Assembly: GCA_964418485.1 (NCBI GenBank)
Contig: CAYQMH010000004.1
Location: 1-64,000, forward strand
Source: JAFGHJ01 sp964418485
GTDB lineage: Bacteria > Hydrothermota > UBA3072
Direction: 5' to 3'
DNA length: 64,000 nt
Shown in pieces: positions 19,478 to 26,856 of the stretch. Made by a program: the position numbers and the translations under genes. Every line of letters begins with the position of its first letter. Positions within the stretch are counted from its first letter, which is position 1. The notes below the pieces were generated by a model that had not been told where the DNA came from, ran no database searches, and was given only the letters and a program-made list of their open reading frames with translations.

Positions 19478-20512
19478 ATGGATCTGCAAATTCCGGAAGA
19501 TTATATTAATCATTTAAATTTAAAAGAGACAGAGGAAGCGATTAAATTAGTAAAGGATTACTTTGAAGTTGAGCTTGCAAATCAATTAAATTTACAAAGA
19601 GTTAGTGCTCCTTTATTTGTAGTTGCTGGTACCGGGATTAATGATGATCTTAACGGTGTCGAAAGACCGGTCTCTTTTGATTTGAAGAATATATCTAACG
19701 TGGAAGCGGAGATTGTTCAATCTCTTGCGAAATGGAAGAGAATGGCTCTAGCCGGATATGGATTTGCACTGGGGAGTGGATTGTACACCGATATGAATGC
19801 CGTAAGACGGGATGAGGTTTTAGATAATTTACACTCGATTTATGTGGATCAGTGGGACTGGGAAAGGGTAATATCACGCGAAGAAAGGAATTTAGATTTT
19901 TTAAAGGATATTGTAAGAAAGATATATCAGGTTTTAAAAGAAACGGAAATGGTTGTGTATAAAAAATTTCCTGAGTTACAGCCATTTCTCCGGGATGAAA
20001 TAAGTTTTGTGCACAGCGAAGAATTACAGGAAAGATATCCTGATCTTTCTCCGAGAGATAGGGAAGATGCTATTACTAAAGAGAAGGAAGCTGTCTTTGT
20101 TATAGGTATCGGAGGAAAACTTGCAGATGGCAAAGTACATGACGGAAGAGCTCCGGATTACGACGATTGGACTACACCTACGGGAGAGAAAACAAAAGGT
20201 TTAAATGGTGACATATTTGTTTGGAATCCGGTGTTGCAAAAGGGTTTCGAAATTTCATCTATGGGTATAAGAGTCGATAAGGAAGCCTTACTAAAACAGC
20301 TCAAGATTACAAATACAGAGGATAGAAAAGAATTGACATGGCATAAGATGCTTTTAGAGGATAGATTACCTCTTTCCATAGGGGGAGGAATCGGTCAATC
20401 CCGTCTTTGTATGTTACTTCTCCAGAAAGCACATATAGGGGAAGTTCAGTGCGGTGTGTGGCCGGATGAGATGGTGCGTGCCTGCGAGGAAAATAATATC
20501 TTTTTGCTTTAA
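19478..20512 (+). CDS. asnA: Aspartate--ammonia ligase (asparagine synthetase A)
   Basis: 344 aa from the ATG at 19478, which has GGGGAGG 6 nt upstream; an ATG at 19457 in the same frame lacks a ribosome binding site. The protein shows the class II tRNA-synthetase-like fold of AsnA: LQRVSAPLFV, the VQSLAKWKRMAL segment, GLYTDMNAVRRDE and the C-terminal motif 3 region SIGGGIGQSRLCMLLL. It makes asparagine from aspartate, ammonia and ATP. Its 3' end is duplicated as a decayed fragment at 21995-22259. Confidence 0.95.
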   Translation: MDLQIPEDYINHLNLKETEEAIKLVKDYFEVELANQLNLQRVSAPLFVVAGTGINDDLNGVERPVSFDLKNISNVEAEIVQSLAKWKRMALAGYGFALGSGLYTDMNAVRRDEVLDNLHSIYVDQWDWERVISREERNLDFLKDIVRKIYQVLKETEMVVYKKFPELQPFLRDEISFVHSEELQERYPDLSPRDREDAITKEKEAVFVIGIGGKLADGKVHDGRAPDYDDWTTPTGEKTKGLNGDIFVWNPVLQKGFEISSMGIRVDKEALLKQLKITNTEDRKELTWHKMLLEDRLPLSIGGGIGQSRLCMLLLQKAHIGEVQCGVWPDEMVRACEENNIFLL

Positions 20513-20523
20513 GAGAAAATTAT

Positions 20524-20634
20524 ATGGACGACAAAACTAAAGGTCAGATTGAGGCACAGATCAGTGAAGCAATAGTAAAATTCGAAAAAGAATATATGGG
20601 TAGAGGGCCGACCTATCGTATGCCTTATCGATGA
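20524..20634 (+). pseudogene. DUF2294-family N-terminal remnant
   Basis: A 36-codon frame beginning MDDKTKGQIEAQISEAIVKF and continuing EKEYMGRGP matches the start of DUF2294 proteins, normally about 120 aa, which go on after GRGP. Here the frame leaves the family pattern right after GRGP and stops 6 codons later. A second short frame at 20631-20690 (20 codons, MRSIIEELNRIEEFINKLT) could be a leftover of its 3' part. This looks like an internal deletion of a once complete gene. Confidence 0.5.
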
Positions 20635-20705
20635 GAAGTATTATTGAAGAGCTCAATCGAATTGAAGAGTTCATAAATAAACTTACTTGAGAGGAGGTAA
20701 TTAGA

Positions 20706-21944
20706 ATGTCAAAAATTTACATTATAGATGTAACGAATCGAGATGGAGTCCAGACTTCGCGGATATGTCTTTCCAAACTGCAGAAAACCATAATAAATCT
20801 TTATCTTTCTCAAGTGGGAGTTTTTCAATCTGAATTTGGTTTCCCTACAACGCACCACGAGACAAATTATCTCAATGCAAATTTAGAGTTAGCCCGTAGC
20901 GGAGTTTTTGGTAAATTGCGTTTAGGAGGCTGGATCCGAGCAATTGAGGAGGATGTAAATTTGACCTTTAATTTGTTAACTGATGTAGAGCATTTAAATC
21001 TCTCTATTTCTACTTCCGACCAGATGATAGCACATAAATTTAAAGGTAAATTAGACCATACCGCAGTGATAAAAGAAATGGTTGATGCGGTAAAGCTAGC
21101 CAGAGAATTAGGTGCAAAATCCATAGGTGTAAACGCCGAAGATGCATCCCGCTCCAACATGGATTATCTTATTTCTTTTGCCGTTGCAGCTAAAGAAGCA
21201 GGTGCGGATAGATTTCGTTATTGCGATACCTTAGGCTATGATACACCGTTTACAATATATAATCGGATTCAAAAAATTGCTGAGAAGATAAAAATACCTA
21301 TTGAATTGCACTGCCATAATGATCTTGGAATGGTAATTGCCAATTCGTTAGCGGGTGCTATGGCAGCTAATGATACGGGGATGGACGCCTATATCAATAC
21401 CTGTATAAATGGTATGGGGGAACGCGCAGGCAATGCAGATCTGATTTCTGTAATTTTAGCGATTAAACATGGAAGCGAGATGAAAGATAAGTATATCCTG
21501 GATGAAAGAATTGACTTAAAGATAGCATGGAGAATCTGTAAATATGCTTCTTATGCATTTGGCATCCCAATACCTATCAATCAACCTGGTATTGGTGCCA
21601 ATGCTTTTGCTCATGAATCGGGTATTCACGCTGACGGTGCGCTGAAAGACAGACGTAATTACGAACTTTATGATTTCGAGGAACTGGGTCGTGGTGAGCC
21701 GGAAGTTATTGAGACCGGCAGACAGATTACCGTGGGAGAATACTCCGGAATAAAAGGTTTTAGAAATGTCTATGAGAAATTAGAAATAGTTTTTAAAGAT
21801 GATGCTGAAGCAACCAGAATTCTGGAATTGGCGAGGTTCGCAAATGTGCATAACCAGAAACCGCTGGTGGCGGAAGAATTAAAATTTATAGCTCAGTATC
21901 CTGAAATAGCAAAGAAAATTATGACGATGTTATCGTTGAGTTAA
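20706..21944 (+). CDS. Homocitrate synthase / Re-citrate synthase-like enzyme (LeuA/NifV family)
   Basis: 412 aa. The DRE-TIM metallolyase fold is shown by VTNRDGVQT near the N-terminus, metal ligands His202 and His204 in ELHCHNDLG, NTCINGMGERAGNADL and the LeuA-type HESGIHADG. It lacks the long regulatory C-terminus of isopropylmalate synthase. The N-terminal pattern with FQSEFGFPTTHHETNYL resembles proteins identified as Re-citrate synthase in anaerobes, which would feed glutamate synthesis without a standard citrate synthase. Homocitrate synthase remains possible. A GAGGAGG ribosome binding site supports the start. Confidence 0.72.
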   Translation: MSKIYIIDVTNRDGVQTSRICLSKLQKTIINLYLSQVGVFQSEFGFPTTHHETNYLNANLELARSGVFGKLRLGGWIRAIEEDVNLTFNLLTDVEHLNLSISTSDQMIAHKFKGKLDHTAVIKEMVDAVKLARELGAKSIGVNAEDASRSNMDYLISFAVAAKEAGADRFRYCDTLGYDTPFTIYNRIQKIAEKIKIPIELHCHNDLGMVIANSLAGAMAANDTGMDAYINTCINGMGERAGNADLISVILAIKHGSEMKDKYILDERIDLKIAWRICKYASYAFGIPIPINQPGIGANAFAHESGIHADGALKDRRNYELYDFEELGRGEPEVIETGRQITVGEYSGIKGFRNVYEKLEIVFKDDAEATRILELARFANVHNQKPLVAEELKFIAQYPEIAKKIMTMLSLS

Positions 21945-21994
21945 ATCGGCGAGAAAGAAACGTAGTAAATATTTGATTTATAAAAGAGGGGTTT

Positions 21995-22259
21995 TGAGAT
22001 TTCAGCAATGGGGATAAAGGTTAATAAAGGAGCTTTACTAAAGCACCTTTAAATTACGGGTACTTAGAACAGAAAAAATTCAATATGGCATAAAATGCTT
22101 TTAGAGGGCAAATTACCTCTTTCCATAGGGGGTGGGATAGGTCAGTCCCGTCTTTGTATGCTAACCTTGCAGAAAGCACATATAGGGGAAGTTCAGTGTG
22201 GTGTCTGGCCGGATGAGATGGTGCGTGCCTGTGAGGAAAATAATATCTTTTTGCTTTAA
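21995..22259 (+). pseudogene. asnA: asnA 3'-end duplicate, decayed
   Basis: This stretch repeats roughly the last 265 bp of asnA. The final 170 bp are close to identical, with mostly synonymous changes. The 5' part is more diverged and has two in-frame stops (TAA and TAG, about 22049-22074), while the frame itself is kept. It begins where the intact gene reads ISSMGIRVDKEALLK. With asnA it brackets the DUF2294 remnant and the Re-citrate synthase-like gene. Confidence 0.85.
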
Positions 22260-22505
22260 AATGGGACGCAGATTAACTCAGATTCATAGGATTTTTTATT
22301 CTTTTTTGCTAAATCCTAACTGAACCACAAAGACCACAAAGATCACAAAACCCATCCACACACCAAGTTTAATATTGTTTTCTTAACTGCTAACTGCATA
22401 AGATATACTACGATTAGAGTAAAAATTAAAAGAAATGAAGATTTTTAATGTGAGAATATTTTTGCTAGTTAAATTTAGTTTTAGCTGTATCGGAGGAAAA
22501 TAATT
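22260..22505. repeat. Intergenic gap with GACGCAG and CACAAAG repeats
   Basis: After the asnA remnant there is a GGACGCAGATTAACTCAGAT unit at 22263, then ACCACAAAGACCACAAAGAT at 22323, then AT-rich sequence. A pair TGCTAAC (about 22388) and GTTAAAT (22468) could be a very weak attC-like site but is not convincing. The GGAGG before 22506 is the ribosome binding site of the next gene. Confidence 0.5.
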
Positions 22506-23021
22506 ATGGAAGGGACTATAATAATTGCAATATGTGCGCTATTTGTGTCTATCTGCTCGACATGTTTGGCGGCATGGACCGCCTTTGTCCAGAGGAGGCA
22601 TATGCAACTTTCGGTACTGCCGATTGCTGCAATTCCTATTGCAGATTATGAGAATAGAATTGGCGTTTTTCTTCAAAATAAAGGGCTTGGTCCTATGCGA
22701 ATCATTTCACTTCGAGTAATAAATGACAAAGATGTTTCAAAAAACGCCGTTGTGTTCCATATGCCAGAACTTAATCCTGGAATTCTCTGGACGAACTTTC
22801 GCGGCAGTGTTGATGGAGCTACGTTGGAAGCTTCTGAGCGTTTCGACTTGCTTCTCCTTGAAGGCGGTCCAAAAAATTTAGCATTTGCAGAATCACGGGA
22901 CCGAATAAGACGTAGCCTTTCCCAACTAGAAATTAAGGTCGAATATGAAGATATTTACGGGCGTAAAATGTACCCTCTTGAGAAGAAACTCTCGTTTTTC
23001 GGAAGACATAAACTCAAGTAG
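22506..23021 (+). CDS. Membrane-anchored hypothetical protein (probable integron cassette gene)
   Basis: 171 aa with one N-terminal hydrophobic helix (about 4-27), then a soluble beta-rich domain (VLPIAAIPIADYENRIGVFLQNKGLGPMRI onwards in spaced motifs, NKG and GPMRI being clear). It resembles small single-helix proteins often found in gene cassettes and mobile regions, but I cannot name the family. Base composition is more GC-rich than its neighbours. The stop codon lies 17 nt before an attC-like site, the usual layout of a gene cassette. Confidence 0.6.
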   Translation: MEGTIIIAICALFVSICSTCLAAWTAFVQRRHMQLSVLPIAAIPIADYENRIGVFLQNKGLGPMRIISLRVINDKDVSKNAVVFHMPELNPGILWTNFRGSVDGATLEASERFDLLLLEGGPKNLAFAESRDRIRRSLSQLEIKVEYEDIYGRKMYPLEKKLSFFGRHKLK

Positions 23022-23038
23022 GATAAGCATAGGATACC

Positions 23039-23096
23039 CGCTAACAAAGAAATTCAGTAGATACGAAATGCAGCAAGGTTCATTTGAATGTTAGGC
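23039..23096 (+). repeat. attC-like recombination site 1
   Basis: CGCTAAC at 23039-23045 and GTTAGGC at 23090-23096 match the inverse core and core sites of attC (RYYYAAC and GTTRRRY, the first with one mismatch). The inner arms are partly complementary (AATTCAG near 23051 against TTTGAAT near 23083). Total length is 58 bp, typical of short attC sites. Confidence 0.5.
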
Positions 23097-23163
23097 AGGA
23101 ATGATAAAATAAGCTCTTGAAATGGGAAAAGAGTTAACCGGAAATGTTGAAATTGGTTATACG

Positions 23164-23215
23164 GCTTAACGGTGATGTTTTTACGATTAATATTAGTATA
23201 TAAACTATGTTAGGC
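23164..23215 (+). repeat. attC-like recombination site 2
   Basis: GCTTAAC at 23164-23170 (fits RYYYAAC) and GTTAGGC at 23209-23215 (fits GTTRRRY), 52 bp overall, with complementary inner arms (ATGTTT against AAACTAT). If both this and site 1 are real, the 118 bp between their core sites would be a cassette without a gene. Confidence 0.45.
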
Positions 23216-23237
23216 ATTCTAAGAAGTTGAACAGCAC

Positions 23238-23265
23238 TTGACACAAATTTACTATTATGTAAAAT
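23238..23265 (+). promoter_or_regulatory. hicAB promoter
   Basis: TTGACA at 23238-23243, 16-bp spacer, TAAAAT at 23260-23265, 11 nt before the hicA ATG. A cassette-internal promoter is usual for toxin-antitoxin cassettes. Confidence 0.6.
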
Positions 23266-23276
23266 AAATATATAAG

Positions 23277-23531
23277 ATGCCTAGGCAGGAAAAAGTATTA
23301 ATAAAAATTTTACGGGGAACATCTGACACTAACGTTTCTTTTTCGGAGATATGTGGGTTGTTGAAAGCTCTTGGCTTTGGCGAACGAGTTCGAGGAAGCC
23401 ATCATATTTTCACAAAGGAAGGCGTGGAAGAGATCGTAAATTTACAGCCTAAAGGAGCGAAGGCAAAACCATATCAGGTAAAGCAGATTAGAAATATCAT
23501 ACTACGATATAAATTAAAACTTGGAGGATAA
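23277..23531 (+). CDS. hicA: HicA-like mRNA interferase toxin
   Basis: 84 aa. The small double-stranded-RNA-binding-like fold of HicA is suggested by LLKALGFGERVRGSHHIF, with the catalytic His in GSHH (residues 40-43), and the C-terminal KPYQVKQIRNIIL helix. HicA toxins cut mRNAs and are neutralised by HicB. The start is close to its own promoter with only a short leader and no clear Shine-Dalgarno. The antitoxin gene follows after 1 nt. Confidence 0.82.
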   Translation: MPRQEKVLIKILRGTSDTNVSFSEICGLLKALGFGERVRGSHHIFTKEGVEEIVNLQPKGAKAKPYQVKQIRNIILRYKLKLGG

Positions 23532-23532
23532 A

Positions 23533-23745
23533 ATGGTTAATAAATATGAAATAATCATTTATTGGAGTGAGGAAGACAAGGCTTTTATTGCCGAAGTTCC
23601 AGAGCTTTCCGGGTGTATGGCAGACGGAGAAACATATCAAGATGCTCTATCGAATGTTGAAGTTATTATACAAGAGTGGATTGAGACTGCAAGAGAATTA
23701 GGACGACCAATTCCACAGCCTAAAGGTCGATTAGTATATGCCTAA
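23533..23745 (+). CDS. hicB: HicB-like antitoxin
   Basis: 70 aa from the ATG at 23533, which has GGAGG 5 nt upstream inside the end of hicA; a TTG 12 nt upstream is less likely. The partial RNase H-like HicB fold is shown by DKAFIAEVPELSGCMADGET and the AL..V..I..WIETARELG helix. It lacks a C-terminal DNA-binding domain, so autoregulation is uncertain. The TAA stop is inside the inverse core site of the next attC. Confidence 0.85.
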   Translation: MVNKYEIIIYWSEEDKAFIAEVPELSGCMADGETYQDALSNVEVIIQEWIETARELGRPIPQPKGRLVYA

Positions 23746-23871
23746 CAACTATTTCCAATCGACCGAAACCGCGGTTTTTGAATTTACTCGGTTTGACTTC
23801 CTCGAAGGATTTGTTGCAACTTCAATATTCAATAGCGGAAATGTTTCAGCGATTGAAACTTGACGTTAAGC
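23740..23871 (+). repeat. attC-like recombination site 3
   Basis: GCCTAAC (23740-23746) and GTTAAGC (23865-23871) fit RYYYAAC and GTTRRRY. The next bases are also inverted repeats: TTTCCAATCGACCGAAAC on the left against a right arm whose reverse complement reads GTTTCAATCGCTGAAAC. This extended imperfect palindrome of 132 bp is what folded attC sites look like, and is the strongest of the three. Confidence 0.7.
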
Positions 23872-23912
23872 AGTGGGGTAGCTAAAACAGAAAATAAAAA
23901 GGTGTGGGGTGG

Positions 23913-24000
23913 TGGATGTTAGTGTCTTTCGTGTATTTTTTTAACACAATTTAAAAGGGGTGGTGGTTTTAGTGTATTTAGTGTGTTTCGTGGTTAAATA
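23913..24000. repeat. CACAGAG-family repeats, reverse orientation
   Basis: Units such as GTGTCTTTCGTGTATTT and AGTGTGTTTCGTGGTTAAAT lie between the attC site and the 5S gene. No gene is seen. Confidence 0.5.
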
Positions 24001-24041
24001 AATTGTTTTTTTCTATGTATCTGTGTCCATAAAAATAAAAA

Positions 24042-24159
24042 AGCCCGGCAGCGACCTACTCTCTCACCTCCGAAGAGGCAATACCATAAGCACTGGAGAG
24101 CTTGACTTCCGTGTTCGGAATGGAAACGGGTATAACCTCTCCGTTATGGCCACCGAGCA
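24042..24159 (-). rRNA. rrf: 5S ribosomal RNA
   Basis: On the minus strand the sequence begins TTGCTCGGTGGCCATAACGG, includes CCATTCCGAACACGGAAGTC, and ends GGTCGCTGCCGGGC. The GCTCGG 5' end pairs with the CCGGGC 3' end. A run of T (minus strand, 24034-24041) follows, so the closing stem can act as the terminator. No 16S or 23S sequence lies within the flanking 20 kb, so this copy stands alone. Confidence 0.93.
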
Positions 24160-24164
24160 ATGAG

Positions 24165-24192
24165 ATAATAATTGGTTTTTATTATTTGTCAA
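24165..24192 (-). promoter_or_regulatory. 5S rRNA promoter
   Basis: Minus strand TTGACA (24187-24192), 16-bp spacer, TATTAT (24165-24170), ending 5-6 nt before the 5S 5' end. The 5S is therefore likely transcribed alone. Confidence 0.75.
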
Positions 24193-24402
24193 CCCCCATT
24201 TTAAAATTAAATATCAAAAATCAAAATGTAGATTCTTCGAATCTTAGTTGAATGGTTGAATTATTGAATAGTTGAATAGGAAAAAAAAGAACATCTTTGT
24301 GCCCTTTGGGGTTAATTTTTAACCATTAGCATTGGGTTTAGAGTTTTCTGTTACCATTTTCCTATTTTCCCATTCTTCAATTTTCCTAATTTGTTTTGGG
24401 GT

Positions 24403-26133
24403 TTAAAACGAATATCCCGACCAAATATTAAAGTATCTTCCCATTCCAGGATAATCTCTGTCTGTGTATGAGCTGCCGAAACTCTCAATGTATTCTGTGT
24501 CAAATAAATTCTCAACGCTGAGCCCAACCATAAAGTCATTAAATTTCTTGCTGATTCCTATATCTATTATAAAAGCAGGGTCTTCTATTTTCCATCCTCC
24601 GTATGAGAACCATTTTTTCCTTTCTCCGATCCATTTTCCAGATACTTCGACGTTTATTGGACCTTCATAAGTAATAATACCTGCGACAGAGTGTTTCGGT
24701 TGATGTTGAAGTTCTCTTTTTAATCCGTTTTCCTCATCATAACCGTCGAGATAAGAATATATCAATGAGTACGAGATATCTTCATATTTAACTTTACCTT
24801 CTATATCGATACCGAAAACCCTGGTTTTAGAGATGTTTTGCGGAATCCAGTATTCGTCTAGTCCTATCCTGTCGTTTATTTCTTCTATATAACCGGATAT
24901 TGTAATATTTTCGATTTTTATTCCTCCGCTTAAAGCAAGAGAGTATTCCGGTTTAAGTTCCTTATTGGAAAAGCCCGGATAGTAAAGATCGTACAATGTT
25001 GGGGCCTGGAATCCGGAACCAACTGACGCAAAAATCTCGAGTGGTTTAGTGATTCTACTTCCTATTGTGAAAGATGGATGGAATCCAAAACTTCCATACC
25101 AGTCTTCTCTTACTGAGATGAATGTATTTGTATTATCGGTTTCATGGAAAAGAGAAAGTGTTATCCCTGCTTTTTCTTCTTCAAATGAAAAAAATGTGGC
25201 GTAATTCGATGTATACTGGTCAATCCATACTTTGTCTTTTTCAAGGTTAACTTCCAGTGATAGCATTTTGTATAGGAATTTTGTATTGAATTGACCTACA
25301 GCTGTTTTATATTTATCATTTTGTATAACTGTGTCTATAAATAAATATTTGAAGTCATATTTAATCCGTTCTCCGGTTAACGATGGCTCTATAAGTATGC
25401 CTAAATCACCGTATGACAAGATCTTGTTGTACGAAAGATCTACAAATTCTGTTTGCTGGTTATCGAAAAGGGATGTTGCGGTAGAGTCTCCAAATATTGG
25501 AAGGACAGTACTATCGGGCAGGGCACCCGGTACGCCAAGGTTTTTATAACTTGCGGTAAAATTAAAATCATTCCAATTAAAAATAGCTGAATAACGTCCA
25601 AAATCCGTATTACTCCTTTGTCCTTTGCCTTTCTCGAGGTTAAGATTTCCGTTTATACCGTATTTATACATCTGTAAGTCTGCTCCAACTGTGGTATTCG
25701 AATTTCCTTTGAAACTTATTTGATTAGTTTCTTTTCCGGTGATAAGGTTTACAATCCCGCCAATTGCATTAGAACCCTGGAATACGGATGATGAGCCTTT
25801 GACTATTTCGATTCTTTTTATCGCACTTAGTGGTATTGCGGAAAGATCGAATCCGCCTGTTTTTGGGTCGCTCACTCTGTGCCCGTTTAGCATTATAAGT
25901 GTATGTTTTGAAGTATATCCGTGTACGGCTGCTTGTGTCAAGGAACTCGGATCACCGTTTCCGTATATTTTAATTCCTGCTTCTTTTTCGAGAATTTCTC
26001 CCAGTTCGTCGATAGTCAACATATCTTCGACCTCAATTATCTCGACTTGATAGGGTAGATATTCAAACCTTTCTCCAGTTACGGTTATACCTTTTGATTC
26101 AAAGTACAGTACGCTTAGTATGATTAATAACAT
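24403..26133 (-). CDS. TonB-dependent outer-membrane receptor, BtuB-like
   Basis: 576 aa. After a short signal sequence comes a possible TonB box (ITVTG), then a plug domain with GYTSKHTLIMLNGHRV, IKRIEIVKGSSSVFQGSNAIGG and a C-terminal 22-strand-type barrel ending with aromatic YSF. The ATG at 26133 is preferred over the adjacent TTG because it sits 5 nt after AGGAGGT. It overlaps the upstream S-component gene and both lie downstream of a cobalamin riboswitch, so cobalamin or a related corrinoid is the likely substrate. Confidence 0.88.
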   Translation of the reverse strand: MLLIILSVLYFESKGITVTGERFEYLPYQVEIIEVEDMLTIDELGEILEKEAGIKIYGNGDPSSLTQAAVHGYTSKHTLIMLNGHRVSDPKTGGFDLSAIPLSAIKRIEIVKGSSSVFQGSNAIGGIVNLITGKETNQISFKGNSNTTVGADLQMYKYGINGNLNLEKGKGQRSNTDFGRYSAIFNWNDFNFTASYKNLGVPGALPDSTVLPIFGDSTATSLFDNQQTEFVDLSYNKILSYGDLGILIEPSLTGERIKYDFKYLFIDTVIQNDKYKTAVGQFNTKFLYKMLSLEVNLEKDKVWIDQYTSNYATFFSFEEEKAGITLSLFHETDNTNTFISVREDWYGSFGFHPSFTIGSRITKPLEIFASVGSGFQAPTLYDLYYPGFSNKELKPEYSLALSGGIKIENITISGYIEEINDRIGLDEYWIPQNISKTRVFGIDIEGKVKYEDISYSLIYSYLDGYDEENGLKRELQHQPKHSVAGIITYEGPINVEVSGKWIGERKKWFSYGGWKIEDPAFIIDIGISKKFNDFMVGLSVENLFDTEYIESFGSSYTDRDYPGMGRYFNIWSGYSF

Positions 26134-26641
26134 CAAACCTCCTTTTTTGTATTTTTTGAATTGTTGGGGTTAAAACAAAACTATAAATAATTCCTTGAGT
26201 AAAGACGTGCCAGATAACAAAAGGCAGTCCCAGAATGAAGTAAGCCATAAAACTCTTCCTTGTAGGAAAAAGAATGAATCCGGATGATGTAGTTAGTATA
26301 TCGGATATAAGAGTAATTAGAACTCCTAAGGGTAAGATGATATGCGCTTTATTCCATCCTTTTTTATTGCAAAATCCTCCGGAAAATCCTATTAAGGTGC
26401 CTACGAGTACCTGTGTTAGTAAAAGAGGCGGGGGAGATATACCCATGGGATTTAATAAACCGAAAATGAAATAAGTAAGGATTCCAACCAGCGTTCCTGT
26501 ACGTATTCCGAATAGTGCTCCGGATAGGAAGACAGTAGAAGAAACAAGTTCAAAATTAGGGATATACGCGAATGCGTACCCTAAACCTAAGGCTAACGCT
26601 GTAAATATTGTTACATATGATATTTCTTTTAGTTTTTCTAT
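26099..26641 (-). CDS. Predicted ECF transporter S-component (cobalamin-linked), non-standard start
   Basis: About 180 aa with five or six hydrophobic helices; LVSSTVFLSGALFGIRTGTL and GLLNPMGISPPPLLLTQV look like S-components or related small vitamin transporters. The first ATG in frame (26446) would cut off two helices, and no ATG, GTG or TTG lies upstream in frame. The region starting at ATA (26641) has a perfect GAGGGGAG ribosome binding site 7 nt before it. Alternatively an ATG at 26667 joins this frame if one A is added to the A6 run (26641-26646), by slippage or a sequence error. The riboswitch immediately upstream supports a corrinoid role. Confidence 0.7.
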   Translation of the reverse strand: MEKLKEISYVTIFTALALGLGYAFAYIPNFELVSSTVFLSGALFGIRTGTLVGILTYFIFGLLNPMGISPPPLLLTQVLVGTLIGFSGGFCNKKGWNKAHIILPLGVLITLISDILTTSSGFILFPTRKSFMAYFILGLPFVIWHVFTQGIIYSFVLTPTIQKIQKRRFDVINHTKRTVL

Positions 26642-26670
26642 TTTTTCTCTCCCCTCGGAGTACTCATAAA

Positions 26671-26812
26671 TAGCAGGTCTCCTGACTTATGGCCGGCCTA
26701 CTCACTGCACCTTCCCGGAATAAATCCAGTGGTAACGTTGCAGCTTTCGTTGCCAAATACAGTAGCGGGGCTGTAACGGATTCTAACCGCTTTCCCTTAA
26801 CTATTCCGTTTT
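26671..26812 (-). promoter_or_regulatory. Cobalamin (B12) riboswitch
   Basis: On the minus strand the conserved elements appear in order: GGGAAAGCGGTTAGAATCCG, TACAGCCCCGCTACTGT, ACCACTGG, CCGGGAAGGTG and AGTCAGGAGACCTGC. The last element contains GGAG, the possible ribosome binding site of the upstream ATG at 26667, so ligand binding could block translation. It controls the S-component and BtuB-like genes. Confidence 0.93.
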
Positions 26813-26840
26813 ATAATACTCTATTGTTGGTAAAAGTCAA
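26813..26840 (-). promoter_or_regulatory. Promoter of the cobalamin riboswitch operon
   Basis: Minus strand TTGACT (26835-26840), 16-bp spacer, TATTAT (26813-26818). Confidence 0.7.
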
Positions 26841-26856
26841 GACCATACAGCTTTGA

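Noticed and set aside
22388..22474. TGCTAAC and GTTAAAT as a fourth attC upstream of the first cassette gene
   Set aside because: The TAACTGCTAACTGC context is a low-complexity repeat also seen near 54725, and pairing of the arms is weak.
24225..24250. AGATTCTTCGAATCT hairpin considered as a tRNA fragment
   Set aside because: Only a short palindrome; no cloverleaf could be built. No tRNA gene was found in the window.
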